A stretch of 64,000 nt of DNA, taken from contig JAAYJS010000031.1 of the NCBI GenBank assembly GCA_012522805.1, positions 92,355 to 156,354 on the forward strand, given 5' to 3'. Numbering within the stretch: the stretch's first letter is position 1; the number at the start of each line of letters is the position of its first letter. Of the stretch, positions 26,917 to 36,402 are shown piece by piece. The DNA comes from Eubacteriaceae bacterium (GTDB lineage Bacteria; Bacillota; Clostridia; Eubacteriales; Eubacteriaceae). Position numbers and translations under genes: made by a program. Under the pieces are notes generated by a model. It was not told the origin of the DNA. It was given only the letters and a program-made list of their open reading frames with translations, and searched no databases.

Positions 26917-28152
26917 TTGAAAATAACCGATGTCTATGATATAGAAGTATTGCAAAAAATTCAAGACGCATTCTCAGATGCAACCGGATTTGCGGCAGTT
27001 ACTGTGGATGAAAAAGGCAAGCCAGTCACAGAAACCAGTAACTTTACGCCCTATTGCAATGCCATTCGCTCCGACGAAAAAAGGAGGGCCCGCTGTTTAT
27101 ACTCCGATACGGTAGGTTCGCAACAAGCCATCGATACCAATGCGCCGATGATTTACAAATGTCATGCCGGCTTGGTAGATATGGGAGTTCCTATTGTTGT
27201 TAACGGAGAGTATGTGGGCGGTATCTTAGCAGGACAAATACGCACAGAAGATCCAGAAGAAATGGATACCTTACCCAGTGTCACCGGTAAGGGACATCCC
27301 GGTTATGGCGATCCCGAACTTGAAAAACTCTATACCCAAACAGAAAAGACCGATCTAGAGAAAGTAAAAGCAGGGGCTGAGCTTTTACACACGATATCCA
27401 ACTACCTGGCGGAAAGAACCATGGTAGAAAAAATGCAAGAACAGCTGCATAAAAAAAATTTACAATTGATGGAAGAAGTCAAGCTGCGCAGCGAGGTGGA
27501 AGCAACGCTGATGGAAGCTGAATTAAAGGCATTACAGGCTCAAATCAATCCTCATTTCCTCTTTAATGTACTCAATACCATCGGGCGCTTGGCACTTTTG
27601 GAGAATGCCGAACGAACCCAAGAAATGATCTATTCTTTTGCCGATATGTTGCGTTACACCTTAAAAAAAGAAGACAACCATATCGTTACCATACTGGAAG
27701 AGATGGACCATGCAAAGAATTATTTGACAATCCAAAAGACCCGTCTAGGTGATCGTTTAGAGTACGAACTGGACATAGACCCTCGCACAGAGGGAATCTT
27801 GTGTCCATTTATGATCATTCAACCATTTGTAGAAAACGCATTGAATCATGCCATCGAACCGAGCTCTCAACTTGGAAAAATTGCCATTAGAAGCCGGTAT
27901 GAAAACGGCAATGCCCTTATCACCATAGAAGACAACGGGGTCGGCATGACCCAAGAGCTTATTGAAAAAGTTTTGTCCGGCGAATACAGGAGCAAGGGTT
28001 TTAAGAATACGGGTATTGGTATCAATAATGCAGATCAACGTTTGCAGTATTGCTACGGATCGGAATATCGATTAAAAATAGAAAGCGAATTGACAAAAGG
28101 AACTAAAATCATCGTCCGCATACCGGAGGATTCATCAATAGGGAGAAAGTAA
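26917..28152 (+). CDS. PocR-domain sensor histidine kinase (LytS type)
   Basis: The N-terminal 165 residues are a PocR ligand-binding domain with Cys47, Cys60 and Cys82. In other bacteria this fold senses small metabolites such as propanediols. A coiled-coil linker (170-205) leads to a His_kinase domain with phosphoacceptor His213 in QINPHFLFN, N box PFVENALNHAI and ATP box DNGVGM, all intact. It is cytoplasmic, with no membrane helix. It starts at TTG with GAGGAGGGG upstream. It directly abuts its response regulator and lies upstream of the 2-hydroxyacyl-CoA dehydratase operon. Confidence 0.88.
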   Translation: MKITDVYDIEVLQKIQDAFSDATGFAAVTVDEKGKPVTETSNFTPYCNAIRSDEKRRARCLYSDTVGSQQAIDTNAPMIYKCHAGLVDMGVPIVVNGEYVGGILAGQIRTEDPEEMDTLPSVTGKGHPGYGDPELEKLYTQTEKTDLEKVKAGAELLHTISNYLAERTMVEKMQEQLHKKNLQLMEEVKLRSEVEATLMEAELKALQAQINPHFLFNVLNTIGRLALLENAERTQEMIYSFADMLRYTLKKEDNHIVTILEEMDHAKNYLTIQKTRLGDRLEYELDIDPRTEGILCPFMIIQPFVENALNHAIEPSSQLGKIAIRSRYENGNALITIEDNGVGMTQELIEKVLSGEYRSKGFKNTGIGINNADQRLQYCYGSEYRLKIESELTKGTKIIVRIPEDSSIGRK

Positions 28153-29211
28153 ATGTACAGTTTATATATAGTGGAGGATGAACAATTAGAAATTGAAGCC
28201 ATTAGGCTGATCATTGAACAATACACTCAAAATATAGACATCGTCGGTACAGCTCATTCCGGAAAACAGGCCTTAAACGATATTCGTCGCTTAAGGCCGG
28301 ATGTTGTATTGATGGATATTAATATACCTGAAATGAACGGTATAGAGGTCTTAAAAATTATCAAGAAAGAAGAACCGACGATCAAGGTTATCATCATCAC
28401 GGCCTTTAACGAGTTTGACTTTGCCCACCAAGCGATTAAAGCCAGGGTCGACGATTTTTTATTAAAACCCATCAGACCGAAACAATTGGTCGAATCGATT
28501 AACACGGTTATTAAGAGCTTAAACACAAAAACGAAAAATCTGTTTGATGAAAAGATGAGCGATATTATTTTTGCGGTGGTACAGCGGCGTTATCGGGATA
28601 CGCGCTTACGTTTAAATGATTACTTGAATGCATTATACGATCACTATCAAAATGATATTGCGTCTATCACCAGCGAAGTGCAGCTCTTGATGAACGAACT
28701 CAATATCGTATCGAAGGACACCTGTAATTACGAACTTAAATATCATCACGATCAAAACAATCAACATATGGTGATGCATTTCCAAACACCCTACGAATTA
28801 AAAGTAGAGATCATGAAAGTGCTCGACCCCATGTTTGATCGCATGATTGCCAGTCGCGACGATTGCAAAAACAATATAGAGGATATTGTCAACTACATCG
28901 ATCGCAATTGCCATAAAGACATTTCCTTACAGCAAGTTGGGGAATACGCCAACATGAGTTCCTATTACTTGAGTAAAATTTTCAAAAAAGAAACCAATGT
29001 CAACTTTGTTACCTATCTGACGGAAAGAAAGGTCGAATTAGCTAAGGAAATGCTGGCCAACACCGATGCGCCGATCATCAATATTGCAATGGAGTTATCC
29101 TATCAAGAGCCAAATTATTTCAGTAAGGTCTTCAAGAAACACACCGGTATGACACCGACGGAGTATCGAAGAAGCATTAAGCGAAAAAAAAGAAATCAAA
29201 CGAATGCTTAA
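28153..29211 (+). CDS. response regulator with AraC-type DNA-binding domain
   Basis: A receiver domain with all phosphorylation residues present (acidic pair in VEDE, Asp55 in LMDINIPEMNG, Thr83, Lys105 in LLKPIRP), a 120-residue linker, and a C-terminal double helix-turn-helix of the AraC family ending in FKKHTGMTPTEYRR. It abuts the kinase gene (stop codon immediately followed by ATG). It likely activates the downstream fermentation genes when the PocR kinase binds its ligand. Confidence 0.93.
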   Translation: MYSLYIVEDEQLEIEAIRLIIEQYTQNIDIVGTAHSGKQALNDIRRLRPDVVLMDINIPEMNGIEVLKIIKKEEPTIKVIIITAFNEFDFAHQAIKARVDDFLLKPIRPKQLVESINTVIKSLNTKTKNLFDEKMSDIIFAVVQRRYRDTRLRLNDYLNALYDHYQNDIASITSEVQLLMNELNIVSKDTCNYELKYHHDQNNQHMVMHFQTPYELKVEIMKVLDPMFDRMIASRDDCKNNIEDIVNYIDRNCHKDISLQQVGEYANMSSYYLSKIFKKETNVNFVTYLTERKVELAKEMLANTDAPIINIAMELSYQEPNYFSKVFKKHTGMTPTEYRRSIKRKKRNQTNA

Positions 29212-29332
29212 AAACAAAAGATTTTTTTAGATTGTAACGATTTAGAAAGTACAGAAGAAGTGATCAAAATGATTGTTTTCAACCGTTTAGAGTCAATTCT
29301 CTCAATAAAATGTGAAAGGAAAGGGGAGGACG

Positions 29333-30010
29333 ATGAGACTTAAAGAAAATTTTACACCGATGACTTCAGATGAAATTCATGCGGATATTCTTCAAAGAAT
29401 TGTTGAATTGGACCTAAAACCCGGTGCGCGCCTCATTGAAAAAGACATTGCAAATTACTATGGTGTCTCCCGTTCGGTGATCCGTCCTATTTTTGCAAAG
29501 CTGGAACAAAGAAAACTGATTCGCGTTTTGCCACAAAGGGGCAGTTACGTCAGCTTAATCAACTTGGAAATGAATAAGGAAATTTTGTTGTTGCGTTCTT
29601 TAATTGAGAGAGAAGCAATTGAAAACTTGCTGCACAAAGATAACAAAGAAGAAATCATAACGGCTTTGGAAGAAAACGTTCAAAAACAAGGAGAACATTG
29701 GGAATTACCTTATAACGATGGTTTTAAAGCTCTTGATGCAGAATTTCATAACCTACTGATTAAAGGCGCCGACATGCAAGGGGTTTTGAGCATTATTGAA
29801 GGGCATCTCATACATGTCGCACGCTGGAGGAACTTTGATGTTTTGTTTTATAATCGTGCACAGGAATTGATTACCGAACATCGTACCATTTTGAAAAGTC
29901 TCAAAGAGAATGATGCTGAAAAAGCGAAAATGGCCATGTCCGAGCACTTGAAATCCGTCGAAAAAGTAGGGGCCCATGTAATTAAAGAAAAACCGGAATA
30001 TTTTGAGTAA
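29333..30010 (+). CDS. GntR family regulator with FCD domain
   Basis: A 225-residue FadR-subfamily repressor. The winged helix-turn-helix is near residues 15-75 (LIEKDIANYYGVSRSVIRPIF, positions about 33-53), followed by an all-helical FCD ligand-binding domain with metal-binding His residues in DAEFHNLL and EHRTIL. ATG 29333 has GGGGAGG upstream. It lies directly before the dehydratase operon, whose upstream region carries several GTATAC palindromes that are good operator candidates. Ligands of this subfamily are usually small carboxylic acids. Confidence 0.88.
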   Translation: MRLKENFTPMTSDEIHADILQRIVELDLKPGARLIEKDIANYYGVSRSVIRPIFAKLEQRKLIRVLPQRGSYVSLINLEMNKEILLLRSLIEREAIENLLHKDNKEEIITALEENVQKQGEHWELPYNDGFKALDAEFHNLLIKGADMQGVLSIIEGHLIHVARWRNFDVLFYNRAQELITEHRTILKSLKENDAEKAKMAMSEHLKSVEKVGAHVIKEKPEYFE

Positions 30011-30396
30011 TAATATATTGAATAACTGAAAATAACCATTAAAGAAGACGCCGATGATAAGGGTCTTTTTAGTTTTTTTTGGGGTTGATTTTACTTTACA
30101 AGAAAACTTTGTTATGTTATTATCCTATCAATAAGGCTAGTATACTAGAACATTATTCATATATTCTATGCAGCGACGATTGTACGCTATCCCAAATTGA
30201 ACGACATCTGCCATTGTATTGATAATGGTTTTATTTTTAACAACAGAACAATACTAGTATACAGCAATTTATAAATTGAACGAATTTCAAGTGTTTGAGT
30301 TTTCCGAGTTTTGAAGTTGGTATGTTACCGGATTAAAGCTTTAAGTGTATACAAGTACACCAACTTTCACAAAGCTCACGGTAAGGAGGGAAAAAG
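30011..30396 (+). promoter_or_regulatory. regulatory region with three GTATAC palindromes
   Basis: Three related elements lie here: CTAGTATACTAG (30137-30148), CTAGTATACAG (30254-30264) and GTGTATACAAG (30345-30355). A candidate promoter is TTTACA with TATTAT 17 bases later, just before the first element. The positions suit a repressor such as the FCD-GntR protein encoded immediately upstream. A weak hairpin followed by TTTTTAG near 30045-30073 may end the gntR transcript. Confidence 0.5.
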
Positions 30397-31197
30397 ATAA
30401 GCAATTATGTTTTAGGTGTGGATATAGGATCCACAACATCCAAATGCATCGTTCTAGAAGATGGTCAACGGGTAGTAGGACAGTCTGTGGTCATAGCGGG
30501 GACTGGTACAAAAGGACCGGAACAAGCTGTAGAAGAAGCTTTGAATGCAGCGAATTTAAGCATTGAAGACATTGCTTTTACATTAGCTACCGGCTATGGC
30601 AGAAATGGTTATGAGGCAGCGGATGCTGTTATGAGCGAATTGTCTTGTCACACACGGGGGACGCGTCATATTTTTCCAAACGTGCGCACCATCATCGATA
30701 TAGGAGGTCAGGATGCCAAGGTGATGTCCGTCAACGACAAAGGGCAAATGACCAATTTCCTCATGAATGATAAATGCGCAGCAGGAACCGGTAGATTTTT
30801 AGATGTGATGGCGACTATTTTACAATTGGACATCAATGATTTGGAAAAGGAAGCTGCAAAATCGGAAAACCCGGTTAAAATATCCAGCACTTGCACAGTA
30901 TTTGCCGAATCAGAGGTTATCTCTCAATTATCAACCGGAGTCTCTATGCCGGACTTGGTTGCCGGCATCTGTGAATCCGTAGCGATTCGAGTGTCCTCGC
31001 TGGCAAAACGCATAGGTGTTAAAGAAGATGTCTGTATGAGTGGTGGTGTCGCCAAAAACGGCGGCGTCCGCAATGCGATGTCACGGGTGCTGGGTGTAGA
31101 AATTCATTATTCGCCGATGGCCCAATTAATAGGTGCCTTGGGGGCAGCTCTGATTGGGTACGATAAATACAATAAATTAAAGAAGGAGAGCAATTAG
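30397..31197 (+). CDS. 2-hydroxyacyl-CoA dehydratase activator (ATP-dependent, HgdC/HadI type)
   Basis: A homodimeric [4Fe-4S] ATPase that injects one electron into the dehydratase. ATP motifs are GVDIGSTTSK and IDIGGQDAK; cluster ligands are Cys127 (DKCAAGTGRFLD) and Cys166 (SSTCTVFAESE). The first ATG/GTG/TTG in frame is GTG 30418, which would delete the first strand. With ATA 30397 as start the protein begins ISNYVLGVDIG like its homologues, has 266 residues, and GGAGGG lies six bases upstream. The Cys numbering also equals that of the Acidaminococcus activator as I recall it. The AUA start is inferred. The stop codon abuts the next gene. Confidence 0.9.
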   Translation: MSNYVLGVDIGSTTSKCIVLEDGQRVVGQSVVIAGTGTKGPEQAVEEALNAANLSIEDIAFTLATGYGRNGYEAADAVMSELSCHTRGTRHIFPNVRTIIDIGGQDAKVMSVNDKGQMTNFLMNDKCAAGTGRFLDVMATILQLDINDLEKEAAKSENPVKISSTCTVFAESEVISQLSTGVSMPDLVAGICESVAIRVSSLAKRIGVKEDVCMSGGVAKNGGVRNAMSRVLGVEIHYSPMAQLIGALGAALIGYDKYNKLKKESN

Positions 31198-32430
31198 ATG
31201 GCCAAAGAAAAAAAGGCAAGAAGACCGGTAGATCCCAATTCAGCAAAATATAAATTGGGAAAGATTGTTGAAGATCACTACAGAGAACTTCAAGAGGCAA
31301 AAGACCGGGGTGAAAAAATTGGTTGGTGTGCCTCCAACTTCCCACAAGAAATCTTTCAAACCTTAGGTTTGAAGGTGGGTTATCCGGAAAACCAAGCAGC
31401 GGCAATCGCAGCTAGAGGTGCCGGAGAAAAACTTTGTGTTCATGCTGAAGATAGCGGTTACTCCAACGATATTTGCGCATATGCAAGGGTCAACTTAGCT
31501 TATATGGACTTAAAAGATGTGCCGGAACAGAATATGCCTCAGCCGGATTTTTTACTTTGCTGCAACAATATTTGTAACTGTATGATCAAATGGTATGAAA
31601 ACATTTCCAAGGAATTGGATATTCCCTTAATCTTAATCGACATTCCTTTTAACCCGGACTACGAAGTTTCCGATGAGCAAGTCGCTTATGTTAAGGCACA
31701 ATTTTTAGCGGCCATTAAGCAATTGGAAGAAATAACAGGCAAAAAATGGGACGATGAAAAATTCAAAGAAGTGATGGAAATTTCCAACCGCACATCCAGA
31801 GCATGGTTGGAAGCCACAGCTTATACCAAGTATCATCCCTCTCCATTAAACGGCTTTGATTTGCTCAACCATATGGCCGTAGCCGTTTGCGCAAGAGGAA
31901 CAGTCGAAGCTGCAGAAGCATTTGAAACGTTACTGGAAGAGTACAAACAATCGGTACAAGACGGTACATCCACCTTTAGAGGGGAAGAAAAATACCGCAT
32001 CATGTTTGAAGGAATTGCTTGCTGGCCACATTTAAGAGCAACCGCCACGGGTCTAAAATCCAGAGGTATTAACATGGTGGCAACTATTTATGCTGATGCT
32101 TTCGGGTTTATTTATGACGATTTTGACGGTTTAATTCGCGCTTATTGTAAGGTGCCCAATTCCATCAACTTGGAAAAGGCAAGGGACATGCGTATTGATA
32201 TCGCCAAACGTACAGATACAGAGGGTTTGTTGGTACACACCAATCGTTCTTGTAAATTGTGGAGCGGTTTTATGTATGAAATGAGTCGTCAAATTGGAGA
32301 GGCCTGTGATATTCCCGTTACCTCTTTTGATGGAGACCAAGCGGATCCCAGAAATTTCTCGGAGGCACAATACGAAACCCGTGTTGAAGGCTTGACAGAA
32401 ATTATGGAAATGCGCAAGGAGGCAAAATAA
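31198..32430 (+). CDS. 2-hydroxyacyl-CoA dehydratase subunit, HadB/FldB type
   Basis: A 410-residue dehydratase subunit. With its partner it eliminates water from (R)-2-hydroxyacyl-CoA by a ketyl radical mechanism using [4Fe-4S] clusters. Conserved cysteines occur in GWCASNFPQE, LLCCNNICNCM and NRSCKLWSG. Length and order match HadB of leucine fermentation and FldB of phenyllactate fermentation. AAGGAGA precedes the start, and the gene abuts the activator. The acyl side chain accepted cannot be read from sequence alone. Confidence 0.92.
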   Translation: MAKEKKARRPVDPNSAKYKLGKIVEDHYRELQEAKDRGEKIGWCASNFPQEIFQTLGLKVGYPENQAAAIAARGAGEKLCVHAEDSGYSNDICAYARVNLAYMDLKDVPEQNMPQPDFLLCCNNICNCMIKWYENISKELDIPLILIDIPFNPDYEVSDEQVAYVKAQFLAAIKQLEEITGKKWDDEKFKEVMEISNRTSRAWLEATAYTKYHPSPLNGFDLLNHMAVAVCARGTVEAAEAFETLLEEYKQSVQDGTSTFRGEEKYRIMFEGIACWPHLRATATGLKSRGINMVATIYADAFGFIYDDFDGLIRAYCKVPNSINLEKARDMRIDIAKRTDTEGLLVHTNRSCKLWSGFMYEMSRQIGEACDIPVTSFDGDQADPRNFSEAQYETRVEGLTEIMEMRKEAK

Positions 32431-32431
32431 G

Positions 32432-33550
32432 ATGAAATCTTTAGAACAAATTTTTGAACAATTTCATTCCATAGCGACAAATCCTAAAGATGCATTCAAT
32501 CGATATTTAGAAGAGGGCGAAAAAGTGGTGGGTTGTGTGCCCGTTTATACGCCTAAAGAAATTGTCCATGCAATGGGACTGGTGCCCTTTGGTGCTTGGG
32601 GCGCAGATTTGGAGCTTGCTGAAGCGAAGGAGTATTTCCCCGCTTTTATTTGCTCCATTGTTCAATCGGTGTTGGAATTAGGCATTCGCGGTGAATACGA
32701 AGGCATGAGCGCTCTCATTGTTCCGTCTCTTTGCGACTCTTTAAAATGTTTGGGACAAAACTGGAAATATGCTGTGAAGGATATTCCCTTTATCCCTATG
32801 ACTTATCCTCAAAACAGAAAGGCGGACTTCGGTATCGACTTTACCGTTGCGGGCTATCAAAGAGTTATCGCAGATTTGCAAGAAGCAACAGGTGCTACCT
32901 TTGAACCCGAAAAATTAAAAGAATCGATTAAAGCTTACAATAAGCAAAACGCATTGATGCGAGAAGTCGATGCTTTAATGGCACAAAAGGGCGTTATGCC
33001 GACCCAAAGAAGCGATGTCTACAAAAGTGCTCAATTTATGAAGGTTGAGGAGCATTCTCAATGGTTGCAAGAGTTGATCGAAGTGTTGAAAAAACAGGAA
33101 GATGCCCAACACGATGGTAAAAAAGTTGTCACAGCGGGTATTTTAGCCGATAGTTCCGGACTGTTAAAAATATTTGAAAACAATCAAATTCAGGTTGTTG
33201 CAGACGATGTGGCAGCGGAGTCCCGTCAATACCGTATCGATGCACCTACAACCGACGATCCTCTAAGAGATCTTGCCGTAAAGTTTGCAGAAATGGATCA
33301 TTGCTGTGTCCTTTACGATAAGGATAAAAAACGTGCAGATTTAATCGTCGATATGGTCAAAGAAAAAGAAGCAGACGGCGTTGTCGTTGTTTTAACAAAA
33401 TTCTGTGACCCAGACGAATTCGACTATGTCATGATTAAACGAGCTTGCGAAAGCGCTGACATCCCCCATGCCTTGATCGAAGTCGATCGGCAAATGAAAG
33501 AATTCCAACAAGCTCAAACCATCATGGAAGCTTTTGCGGAAATGTTATAA
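32432..33550 (+). CDS. 2-hydroxyacyl-CoA dehydratase subunit, HadC/FldC type
   Basis: The 372-residue second subunit. Conserved features are VGCVPVYTPKEIVHAMGLVP near the N-terminus, SLCDSLKCLGQNW with two cysteines in the middle, and a C-terminal TKFCDPDEFDY cluster ligand. It starts one base after the stop of the first subunit with AAGGAGG upstream, so stoichiometric translation is expected. A GC-rich hairpin without a T run follows (33570-33600), which may stabilise the mRNA end or tune expression of the next gene. Confidence 0.92.
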   Translation: MKSLEQIFEQFHSIATNPKDAFNRYLEEGEKVVGCVPVYTPKEIVHAMGLVPFGAWGADLELAEAKEYFPAFICSIVQSVLELGIRGEYEGMSALIVPSLCDSLKCLGQNWKYAVKDIPFIPMTYPQNRKADFGIDFTVAGYQRVIADLQEATGATFEPEKLKESIKAYNKQNALMREVDALMAQKGVMPTQRSDVYKSAQFMKVEEHSQWLQELIEVLKKQEDAQHDGKKVVTAGILADSSGLLKIFENNQIQVVADDVAAESRQYRIDAPTTDDPLRDLAVKFAEMDHCCVLYDKDKKRADLIVDMVKEKEADGVVVVLTKFCDPDEFDYVMIKRACESADIPHALIEVDRQMKEFQQAQTIMEAFAEML

Positions 33551-33626
33551 GCTTCAAGTGTATTTATAAACCCGGTTACCCGATTACGAGGCGACCGGGT
33601 AAAATCAAGAATATAAAGGAAAAACT

Positions 33627-34817
33627 ATGTTAGATAAAAATAAAATGGCGATACCCGTCGGTGTGGCTTTTGTATGGTTTACAACTCAATTTGGTGGGGG
33701 CTTTGCTTCCGGTGCGCAACTATTCCAATACTTTATTGTTTATGGATTGATCGGCTTATTCACTCCGGTGTTAGCGCAAGCGATGGGTGCTTTCTTTCAA
33801 TGGTATGGTTTGCGTTACGCTTATCGTAACAAAACCTTTGATTATAAGAGTTTCAATGACTCCTTCTTTGGGAAATACCGTTTTATTTTCTCAAATTTAT
33901 ATGAGGTGTTGTACATTGTACTCTTGTGCTTAGCACCCTCCGTTGCCTTTGCCACCGGTGGCGCAACCTTATCTCAATTAACGGGTATCAACTATATGCT
34001 TTGTACCGTTATCATCGGTGCTTTCATATTCTTCGTGACCATTTTCGGAACCGACTTTGTCCGTCGAGTGGCTTCTACTTTATCCATTATGATTATTGCG
34101 GGTCTATTGGTGGTGTTTATTCCCAATATTATCGCTCAATGGCCCGTCATTGTAGAGACGATTCAAACGATGGCAAGTGAGTTCACTTTAGCAAAAGCCG
34201 GTGCAGGTTTATGGTCTTGTCTCATTTACGGCGCATTCCAATTAGCTTCTATCGGCTTATTGATGCAGCACGCCGAGCCTTTCTCCAGCGATAAAGATGC
34301 AAAAACCGCTATGTTTTATGGGTTTATTGTCAACGGTTCGATGATTTTCATCTCCACCTTGGGTTTACTCGGAGTTGCTAAAAATCCGGAACTCATCGCA
34401 TCCATGTCCAATCCGACTTTAGCGAAATCCTTTGTACCGACTGTTTTCATGGTACAAAGAGGCGTAGGTGCTTCAGTTTTCACGCCGATTATCTCAGTAT
34501 TGATCATTTTAGGTGCAATTTCCACAGCCGTCAATATGGTGGCCGGGGTGGTGCAACGCTTTGTTGTCGCTGCTGAGAAAAGAACGACAGGTGAGTTTAC
34601 TGAGAAAAAAGAAAAGACTTATACCTACGTAGTTGCTGGTTTGTTTACAGCCTTGGCATGGAGCATTGCTCAATTCGGATTGATTCCATTAGTTGCCAAA
34701 GGCTACGGCTTGCTTGGTTACTTGACCATACCGGTTATCGTCATACCCTTTATCATTCACATGATTATGTCTAAAAAAGACGTTCAACGACCGGAATTGG
34801 AGCAACCAAAAGAATAA
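33627..34817 (+). CDS. YkvI-like membrane transporter
   Basis: A 396-residue protein with about ten membrane helices, related to the YkvI family (COG3949, amino acid/polyamine transporter fold). The N-terminal helix has the unwound-helix type motif TQFGGGFASGAQ. It lies between the dehydratase and acyl-CoA ligase genes, so it probably imports the hydroxy or amino acid substrate, or exports the reduced acid. The direction of transport is inference. Confidence 0.8.
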   Translation: MLDKNKMAIPVGVAFVWFTTQFGGGFASGAQLFQYFIVYGLIGLFTPVLAQAMGAFFQWYGLRYAYRNKTFDYKSFNDSFFGKYRFIFSNLYEVLYIVLLCLAPSVAFATGGATLSQLTGINYMLCTVIIGAFIFFVTIFGTDFVRRVASTLSIMIIAGLLVVFIPNIIAQWPVIVETIQTMASEFTLAKAGAGLWSCLIYGAFQLASIGLLMQHAEPFSSDKDAKTAMFYGFIVNGSMIFISTLGLLGVAKNPELIASMSNPTLAKSFVPTVFMVQRGVGASVFTPIISVLIILGAISTAVNMVAGVVQRFVVAAEKRTTGEFTEKKEKTYTYVVAGLFTALAWSIAQFGLIPLVAKGYGLLGYLTIPVIVIPFIIHMIMSKKDVQRPELEQPKE

Positions 34818-34841
34818 TTAATTATAAAATGGGAGGGCCCA

Positions 34842-36395
34842 ATGAAGTTAAAAGATTGGACCATTGGCGAAATGTTAAATAGACGTGTGGAGAAAACGCC
34901 ACAACTTGTATGTGTCCGGCATCAAGGACAAACATTAACTTGGCAAGAAATTGATAGGATGTCCGATAAAGTCGCGGTTCAATTTCTTAAAAAAGGCATT
35001 GTTAAAGGATCTCATGTGGGGTTGTGGGGTGAAAACAGCTCCGAATGGATCTCTTCATATCTGGCTTTGGTTAAGATTGGCGCTCTCCCCGTTCTCTTAA
35101 ATATTTGTTATAAAACCGTAGAAATGAATTATGCCTTGGACTACGCAGATTTAGATGCTCTGGTTTATGGTGACGGTCATTTCGAAGACGAATTGTATGA
35201 TGTGTTAAAGGAAATGGACTTAGAAGCCTTTCCAAAACTCAAATTTCACTGCCACGCAAAGACCTTGGTGACACCAGAAGAATTGACCGAAGAAGAAAGA
35301 AAGATGCTCAAGGTCCATAAAAAAGCCGTGACACCGCAGGACGAAGGCACTTTTTTCTTTACTTCCGGCACCACCTCCAACCCAAAGGGTGTCATACACA
35401 CCCACTATGCCTTGGTCAACAATGCGCGGGCAACGGTCAAGGCCATGCGCTGGACTGAATCGGATATTTTGTGTCTAAGCGTTCCTTTATTTCATTGCTT
35501 CGGGATTACATCCTCAATTTTAGCTTCGATCTACAGCGGAATGTCGATGGCCTTGGTGGGGTTCTATCGCACCAAAGGTGTGTTGGATGTCATTGAAGAA
35601 GAAGGTTGTACGGTGATCAACGGCGTACCTTCCACGTTTTTGGCCATGTGCCGAAACGCCTATTTGAAAGAGAAACCGACGCATACCTTAAAGTCCGGTA
35701 TCATTGCCGGCTCTGCCTTTACAGCAAAGGAATATATGGCTATTTGCGACTATTTGGGGATGCCCTATTTGCAACCCTCCTACGGACAGACAGAAACTGC
35801 ACCTTGTGTGACAATTGCCGATTACAACGATACCTTAGAAGAAAAAGCAAATAGCGTCGGTCATGTGATCGATCACGTATCGGTGGATATTCGAAATGAC
35901 AGTGGCAAACAGACCGAAACCGGAGAGATTTGGGTCAAAGGCTACAATGTCATGAAAAACGGCTACTATAAAATGGATCTTCAAGTTAAAGACGACAACG
36001 GTTGGTTGAATACAGGCGACAACGGTTATTTTGATGCCAAAGGCGACTTGCACATTGTCGGCAGAAAAAGTGATTTGATCATACGCGGTGGTGAAAACAT
36101 CTCTCCCTTGGAAATAGAAGTAGTGGTCAAGAACCATCCGGACATACTGGAAGCGAAAGCCTTCGGTGTAGCAGACCCTGTTCTACAAGAACAGGTAGCA
36201 CTTGCTATTGTTATGAAAAAAAATTGCCCTTATGACGAAGAAGTTGTCAGAAATCACTTAAAGGGTAAAATTGCAAATTACAAAATACCTTTTTACTACA
36301 TGCACCTAGACGAGATGCCGCGTAATTCTACGGGTAAAATCAATGTGAAGGCATTAGTAAAAAAATTTAATATGGAAAAAATCAATGAGGGGTAA
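34842..36395 (+). CDS. AMP-forming acyl-CoA ligase
   Basis: A 517-residue class I adenylate-forming enzyme. The AMP-binding loop is FFTSGTTSNPKGVIHTH, the second core motif QPSYGQTETAP, the hinge region LNTGDNGYFDAKGDLHIVGRKSD (about 23 residues with Asp and Arg ligands) and the catalytic Lys in MPRNSTGKINVKAL. It should activate a free carboxylic acid to its CoA ester with ATP. Together with the CoA-transferase at the operon end it offers two routes into the pathway. Ribosome site GGGAGG is upstream. Confidence 0.92.
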   Translation: MKLKDWTIGEMLNRRVEKTPQLVCVRHQGQTLTWQEIDRMSDKVAVQFLKKGIVKGSHVGLWGENSSEWISSYLALVKIGALPVLLNICYKTVEMNYALDYADLDALVYGDGHFEDELYDVLKEMDLEAFPKLKFHCHAKTLVTPEELTEEERKMLKVHKKAVTPQDEGTFFFTSGTTSNPKGVIHTHYALVNNARATVKAMRWTESDILCLSVPLFHCFGITSSILASIYSGMSMALVGFYRTKGVLDVIEEEGCTVINGVPSTFLAMCRNAYLKEKPTHTLKSGIIAGSAFTAKEYMAICDYLGMPYLQPSYGQTETAPCVTIADYNDTLEEKANSVGHVIDHVSVDIRNDSGKQTETGEIWVKGYNVMKNGYYKMDLQVKDDNGWLNTGDNGYFDAKGDLHIVGRKSDLIIRGGENISPLEIEVVVKNHPDILEAKAFGVADPVLQEQVALAIVMKKNCPYDEEVVRNHLKGKIANYKIPFYYMHLDEMPRNSTGKINVKALVKKFNMEKINEG

Positions 36396-36402
36396 TGGAA
36401 CT

